Origin: Firmicutes bacterium UBA5449
GTDB lineage: Bacteria; Bacillota; SHA-98; UBA4971
NCBI GenBank assembly: GCA_002424305.1
Contig: DIQZ01000031.1
Coordinates: 1-10,647 of the forward strand
Reading direction: 5' to 3'
DNA length: 10,647 nucleotides
Shown here: positions 7,319-10,647 of the stretch, in pieces
Layout: each line of letters begins with the position of its first letter
Position numbering within the stretch: the stretch's first letter is position 1
Made by a program: the position numbers and the translations under genes
The notes under the pieces: model-generated
What the model saw: only the letters and a program-made list of their open reading frames with translations
What the model was told of the DNA's origin: nothing
Databases searched by the model: none

Positions 7319-7446
7319 CTGTGGCTGCAATTGCAATTGGTTGGATCATTGAAAGAGTAAGCCGGGGATGGCCCGAGGTTGACTCTGGCTTAATGTCACC
7401 TGAGACCGGGCAAATAACTGAAGAGAACGGAGGAATGACAAAGTGA
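7315..7446 (+). CDS. Unrecognised 43-residue protein between padR and the ferredoxin gene
   Basis: A short frame starts at ATG 7315, overlapping the padR stop (ATGA), and stops at 7444-7446, overlapping the GTG of the next gene (GTGA). AAGGAG lies eight bases before its ATG. The protein begins MTVAAIAIGWIIERVSRGW, a short hydrophobic or amphipathic stretch, and continues with an acidic, Gly/Ser-rich tail ending GGMTK. It has no cysteines and its hydrophobic run is short for a full membrane span. I do not recognise a family. The two exact overlaps and the good ribosome site support real translation, either as a functional small partner of the membrane ferredoxin or simply as a coupling device. 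It is shorter than usual annotation cut-offs. Confidence 0.6.
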   Translation: MTVAAIAIGWIIERVSRGWPEVDSGLMSPETGQITEENGGMTK

Positions 7447-8120
7447 GAAGTAAAACCGGTAACGTAAATGATAGAAATCGTAACATCCGCGTGATTAGTC
7501 AAATAGTCTTTTTCCTCATACTCATCGCCTTAATCAAGATGAAGCGTCCTATGAATTGGATGGTTATTTTCCTTGGCTCCGCAGTTATGAGCGCCCTGTT
7601 TTCCAGGTTTTATTGCGGTTGGATTTGTCCGATAAATAGTGTAATGCAAGTCAGTGAATGGATCGGTAAGAAGCTGAAGATCCAAAAGGACGAGATCCCC
7701 TCATGTCTCCGTTCCGGTAAGTTCACCTATGGAATGTTGGCCATAACCTTCGCACTTGCATTCCTTAACATGAAGGGTAGGCTTAAGCTTCCTTTCTTAC
7801 TTGTCATGATAGGTCTGGGATTTCTTACGACCCTTAGATATCCACAAGCAACTTGGCATAAGTATCTATGCCCCTATGGAGTTATCCTTCGCCTTCCGGG
7901 AAGATTCGCAAGATTTAGGATGAATGTAGATAATACCTGCTCAGGCTGTGGTCTATGCAAGAAAGCCTGCCCCGCTGAAGCAGTGGAAGTCGAAAACCGT
8001 AAAGCAGAGATAGATCCTGCCTTCTGTCTTGTGTGCCATGAATGTAGCGTTATATGTCCGAAAAGCGCCATATCTTACGGGCTGAAATCGCAGAATGTTG
8101 AAACCCGGCAGTATTGCTGA
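7443..8120 (+). CDS. NapH/YccM-like membrane 4Fe-4S ferredoxin
   Basis: This 225-residue membrane iron-sulfur protein belongs to the NapH/NosR/YccM-type electron-transfer group. Four hydrophobic segments are seen at about 16-32, 38-55, 96-110 and 117-130. Between or after them are FYCGWICP (Cys58, Cys62) and WHKYLCPYG (Cys143). A two-cluster ferredoxin domain follows: C166-x2-C169-x2-C172-x3-C176-P and C195-x2-C198-x2-C201-x3-C205-P, enough for two [4Fe-4S] clusters. Residue 139, where family members often have the first Cys of CxxxCP, is His. The start is GTG 7443 with GGAGGA eight bases upstream and a four-base overlap with the small frame. It probably passes electrons between a quinol or membrane donor and an unidentified partner; no reductase is adjacent. 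Confidence 0.88.
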   Translation: MRSKTGNVNDRNRNIRVISQIVFFLILIALIKMKRPMNWMVIFLGSAVMSALFSRFYCGWICPINSVMQVSEWIGKKLKIQKDEIPSCLRSGKFTYGMLAITFALAFLNMKGRLKLPFLLVMIGLGFLTTLRYPQATWHKYLCPYGVILRLPGRFARFRMNVDNTCSGCGLCKKACPAEAVEVENRKAEIDPAFCLVCHECSVICPKSAISYGLKSQNVETRQYC

Positions 8121-8205
8121 AGGACAAGTAAATTCACTGTAGTATTACTATTACTGACCACATCTTATAACATAGCAATTATTCATACGGGGAGGCCATG
8201 GTACA

Positions 8206-9321
8206 ATGGAGGCTTTTGAGGAGATCTACGAGGAGAGAGTAGAAAAGCTTTGCAGTCTTATGTCACCGGACAATATAGGAGGATTTTTGTTTACCGCATC
8301 ACCCAACCTTCTTTATATGACCGGATTTTCCGAAGGTCAAATGCCCAGATTCTTGAGTTTGTTCGTCCCTACGAATGACGAACCTACATTTCTCGTTCCC
8401 GCCCTATATGAAGATCAAGTCCGTGAAAACACATGGGTCAACAGGATTATCCCTTGGACAGACGGTGAGGATCCGTTTGACAAGATGCAATCCATCCTTG
8501 GCAGTTGTGCTCTTGACACATCAACCATAGCTGTTGATGATACTCTGTGGAGTTTCTTTCTACTAAACCTTCAGGAACGATTGCCAAAGGCTGACTTCAT
8601 TTCAGGTGGCAAATACATGAAAGCACTACGTAGAGTAAAGTCTCTTGACGAGAAGGAACTCATGATGAAAATCGGAGCAATAACCGATAAGGTCATGGGC
8701 AAAACAATTGACTTCCTGGAACCGGGAATTCCCGAGTTGGATGTTGTGGATTTCATACAGAGCGAACTACGCAAGCTCGGCGCAAGCCGGTCAACTGCTG
8801 AACCTATAGTAGGATCGGGACAATACAGCGCCCAACCCCACTATAGACCGCAGACAGAGAAGCTAATCCAACAAGGTGATGCCGTGGTGTTAGACTTCGG
8901 CGGAACCTTGGAACATTATCATTCGGATATGACACGCACTGTCTTTGTGGGTGAGCCGGACAGGGAGTTTCGAAAGATACATGATACAGTACGAAAAGCT
9001 CACGAAGCTGCCATGGCATTCGCCGAACCGGGCGCGACATGTGGAGACGTAGATCGTGCAGCGAGACGCATAATTACTGACTCCGGGTACGGTGAGTATT
9101 TCATACACAGAACCGGTCATGGCATCGGACTTGAAATACATGAAGAGCCTTACATTGTTGAAGGCAACACCACTCTTCTCGAGCCGGGTATGGCCTTTAG
9201 CATAGAACCCGGAATATATATACCGGGTCGTTACGGAGTACGGATAGAAGATTGTGTCATTGTGACGGAAACAGGCGTTGAGCCGTTTACTAAATTTAGC
9301 TCTGACCTAATAGTAATTTAG
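8206..9321 (+). CDS. M24 family metallopeptidase (Xaa-Pro aminopeptidase/dipeptidase type)
   Basis: This 371-residue cytoplasmic enzyme is expected to cleave peptides next to proline using a two-metal centre. An N-terminal creatinase-like domain (about 1-140) precedes a pita-bread catalytic domain. All five metal ligands are present: Asp230 in VVLDFGG, Asp241 in HSDMTRT, His305 in HRTGHGIG, Glu334 in SIEPGIY and Glu348 in VRIEDC. His212 (QPHYRP) and His312 (IHEEP) match other conserved active-site histidines. Length is usual for bacterial PepQ/YpdF-type enzymes, and aminopeptidase versus dipeptidase cannot be told from sequence. The ATG 8206 has GGGGAGG ten bases upstream; ATG 8198 is out of frame and only two bases from it. 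It is 85 bp after the ferredoxin gene with no clear terminator, so cotranscription is possible. Confidence 0.92.
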   Translation: MEAFEEIYEERVEKLCSLMSPDNIGGFLFTASPNLLYMTGFSEGQMPRFLSLFVPTNDEPTFLVPALYEDQVRENTWVNRIIPWTDGEDPFDKMQSILGSCALDTSTIAVDDTLWSFFLLNLQERLPKADFISGGKYMKALRRVKSLDEKELMMKIGAITDKVMGKTIDFLEPGIPELDVVDFIQSELRKLGASRSTAEPIVGSGQYSAQPHYRPQTEKLIQQGDAVVLDFGGTLEHYHSDMTRTVFVGEPDREFRKIHDTVRKAHEAAMAFAEPGATCGDVDRAARRIITDSGYGEYFIHRTGHGIGLEIHEEPYIVEGNTTLLEPGMAFSIEPGIYIPGRYGVRIEDCVIVTETGVEPFTKFSSDLIVI

Positions 9322-9355
9322 TAACTGAGAAGGACAAATGTAAATCGTATTGAAT

Positions 9356-9471
9356 AGTTATGGATACTTGTCTTGACGTTGGATCCCGGTATCGACTGGG
9401 ATCTCGGTATAAAACCGAGTCAAGGTAGGAGGTGATACCACCCAAGCCTATGTATGTGACAGTTATGGATA
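9356..9471. repeat. 11-bp direct repeat bracketing the structured leader
   Basis: AGTTATGGATA occurs at 9356-9366 and again at 9461-9471, exactly 105 bp apart, on either side of the stem-loop region. The interval has no terminal inverted repeats or gene, so a target-site duplication is only one of several explanations. Confidence 0.55.
9372..9443 (+). promoter_or_regulatory. Candidate structured RNA leader (three-way junction) upstream of the DUF3798 gene
   Basis: Three nested stems are seen. CTTGAC 9372-9377 pairs with GTCAAG 9419-9424 and closes two hairpins: GATCCC 9382-9387 with GGGATC 9398-9403, and TCGGT 9404-9408 with ACCGA 9414-9418. The first hairpin loop contains GGTATC (9388-9393), the exact complement of GATACC at 9434-9439 downstream, which would form a six-bp pseudoknot. 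That downstream strand overlaps AGGAGGTGAT (9427-9436), a perfect match to the 16S anti-Shine-Dalgarno, so the fold could hide a ribosome site. An alternative GGTG/CACC hairpin (9431-9442) competes. I could not match it to a known riboswitch consensus. No poly-T follows. Structure is directly visible; a regulatory role is inferred. Confidence 0.5.
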
Positions 9472-9518
9472 GACAACTACAACCAATAAGTGTCCGGCTT
9501 ATTAACTATGTAAGCTGA
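9450..9518 (+). CDS. Possible 22-residue leader peptide
   Basis: A short frame of 22 codons (starting MYVTVMDRQLQ, stop TGA 9516-9518) begins 13 bases after the end of the perfect Shine-Dalgarno AGGAGGTGAT at 9427-9436. The spacing is longer than usual and the peptide has no run of a single amino acid that would suggest classical attenuation. It ends 41 bp before the DUF3798 start. It may be real, or the strong ribosome site may be part of the RNA fold only. Confidence 0.2.
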   Translation: MYVTVMDRQLQPISVRLINYVS

Positions 9519-9559
9519 CCTTGACCATCAATACTTCATCAGTAGGGAGGAGAGAGATA

Positions 9560-10647
9560 ATGAAGAGATTTACACTTTGCCTTGTGGCAGCAGTTCTGCT
9601 AATAGGACTGTTTGGTACGCAAGGATTGGCAAAAGAAACTTATAAGATAGGTGTTATGACAGGTACGGTTTCACAGTCAGAGGATGAGTACCGCGCAGCC
9701 GAGATGTTGAGAAGCAAGTACGGAGACATGATAAAACACGTTACTTATCCTGACAACTTCATGCAGGAACAGGAGACAACCATAGCCCAGATCCTCGGGT
9801 TGGCATCAGATAAGGACGTAAAAGCTATTGTCATATGCCACGCAGTACCCGGTGCTGTAGCAGCCACACGGAAGGTTCGTGAACTTAGACCGGACATAAT
9901 CTTCGTTTTCGGGGCACCTCAAGAGGATCCGGTAATCGTTAATACCACTGCCGACTTATCATTTATGCCGGACGATGAAGCCAGAGGTGTTACCATCCCC
10001 AGGCTGGCAAAAGAACTGGGCGCAAAGAAATTCTTGTTCTACTCGTTCCCGAGACACATGTCTATAGAACTCCTGGCAAAACAGCGCGATGCCACAAAGG
10101 CAGAATGCGCAAAGCTTGGAATGGAGTTTATCTTCGTAGCTGCACCTGACCCAATGGGTGAAGGTGGAATCCCTGCATCTCAGCAGTTTATTCTTGAAGA
10201 TGTGCCGAGGCAAGTTGCAAGACACGGCAAGGATATAGCATTTTTCAGCACAAACTGTGCGATGCAAGAGCCACTCATCAATGCTGTGCTTGATGCAGGC
10301 GCTATTTTCCCTGAGCAATGCTGTCCCAGCCCTACACACGGCTATCCGGGAGCAATAGGCCTTGAGATAACTGACGAAATCCAAGGGAACATGCCTGGGA
10401 TCCTCAAAGAGATCAACAGGATAATAGTGTCGAGAGGCGGATCCGGCAGGTTCGCCACCTGGCCTGTGCCTATCATGTGGCTTATTCTTGAGTCCGGCGT
10501 GGAAATTGCCAAAGATGCGATTGAAGGGAAAATTGATCTTGCAGACATGAACGCAGTCAAGGCAAAAATGTCATCCATCGCCGGAGTAGACGTGAACATG
10601 AAAAAGTATTATGAGGATAAAGGCAACTTCTATCTGGTTACATGCGG
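9560..10647 (+). CDS. DUF3798 exported protein, periplasmic-binding-protein-like, 3' end missing
   Basis: The first 362 codons are present and the gene runs off the right edge; no stop is reached. Residues 1-24 (MKRFTLCLVAAVLLIGLFGT then QGLA) form a Sec signal peptide with cleavage expected after Ala24 and no lipobox. The mature protein opens YKIGVMTGTVSQSEDE and alternates hydrophobic strands (AIVICHAVPG, IIFVFGAPQ, KKFLFYSFP, EFIFVAAPDP) with helices, resembling a type I periplasmic-binding fold of two lobes. I recognise it as the DUF3798 family, known mainly from Synergistota and related anaerobes and without an established function. Cysteines occur at NCAMQE and QCCPSP. The ATG has GGAGG nine bases upstream. 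The structured leader before it suggests RNA-level control. A role in solute binding is inference. Confidence 0.8.
   Translation, partial: MKRFTLCLVAAVLLIGLFGTQGLAKETYKIGVMTGTVSQSEDEYRAAEMLRSKYGDMIKHVTYPDNFMQEQETTIAQILGLASDKDVKAIVICHAVPGAVAATRKVRELRPDIIFVFGAPQEDPVIVNTTADLSFMPDDEARGVTIPRLAKELGAKKFLFYSFPRHMSIELLAKQRDATKAECAKLGMEFIFVAAPDPMGEGGIPASQQFILEDVPRQVARHGKDIAFFSTNCAMQEPLINAVLDAGAIFPEQCCPSPTHGYPGAIGLEITDEIQGNMPGILKEINRIIVSRGGSGRFATWPVPIMWLILESGVEIAKDAIEGKIDLADMNAVKAKMSSIAGVDVNMKKYYEDKGNFYLVTC

Noticed and set aside
9378..9424. Integron attC-like site (GTTGGAT at 9378-9384)
   Set aside because: The matching RYYYAAC partner and the long imperfect palindrome are absent, and there is no integrase or cassette.
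9427..9443. Resemblance of GGAGGTGATACCACC to a T-box sequence
   Set aside because: The core AGGGTGGNACCGCG is not present, there is no terminator hairpin with a T-tract, and the downstream gene is not an aminoacyl-tRNA synthetase or typical T-box target.
9372..9443. tRNA or tRNA-like gene
   Set aside because: There is no acceptor/D/anticodon/T-arm order and no GGTTCGAATCC-type T-loop; the fold has only two hairpins.
9959..10599. Minus-strand frames inside the DUF3798 gene
   Set aside because: They are antisense to a continuous coding frame with a signal peptide and family similarity, and show no domain features.

Overview
The window reads as one stretch of a bacterial chromosome with moderate GC by eye. 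It probably comes from an anaerobic, amino-acid-using bacterium. The combination of a Liv-type amino-acid ABC transporter, an M24 (Xaa-Pro type) peptidase, a DUF3798 exported protein and PilV/PilW/PilX-like minor pilins suggests Synergistota, or less likely a Clostridia-like Bacillota. This assignment is inference from gene content and not a sequence match.

Minus strand, right to left (6626 down to 1): first, a three-gene minor-pilin operon (4Fe-4S-free, no ATPase or platform protein here) encodes a large PilX/GspK-like tip protein, a PilV/GspI-like pilin and a PilW/GspJ-like pilin. Then comes livK-livH-livM-livG, a branched-chain or related amino-acid ABC importer; livG is cut by the left edge. 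The livK upstream region holds three 19-bp tandem repeats. A strong hairpin lies between livK and livH.

Plus strand, 6761 onward: a PadR-family regulator, an unrecognised 43-residue protein and a NapH/YccM-like membrane ferredoxin are linked by two four-base start/stop overlaps (ATGA, GTGA). They sit behind a promoter whose -10 region is covered by a perfect 17-bp palindrome, so autoregulation by the PadR protein is likely. The operon is divergent from the pilin operon across about 300 bp. Next is a complete M24 metallopeptidase with all five metal ligands. After it, a 238-bp gap contains an RNA-like three-way junction with a possible loop-to-downstream pseudoknot that overlaps a perfect Shine-Dalgarno sequence. 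The last gene, cut by the right edge, is a DUF3798 exported protein that looks like a periplasmic binding protein.

Functionally, the genes fit uptake and processing of peptides and amino acids, a redox module of unknown role, and surface pilus assembly. The least explained parts are the structured leader before the DUF3798 gene, the padR/small-protein/ferredoxin operon, and the livK repeats. No CRISPR array, transposase, tRNA or rRNA was seen.
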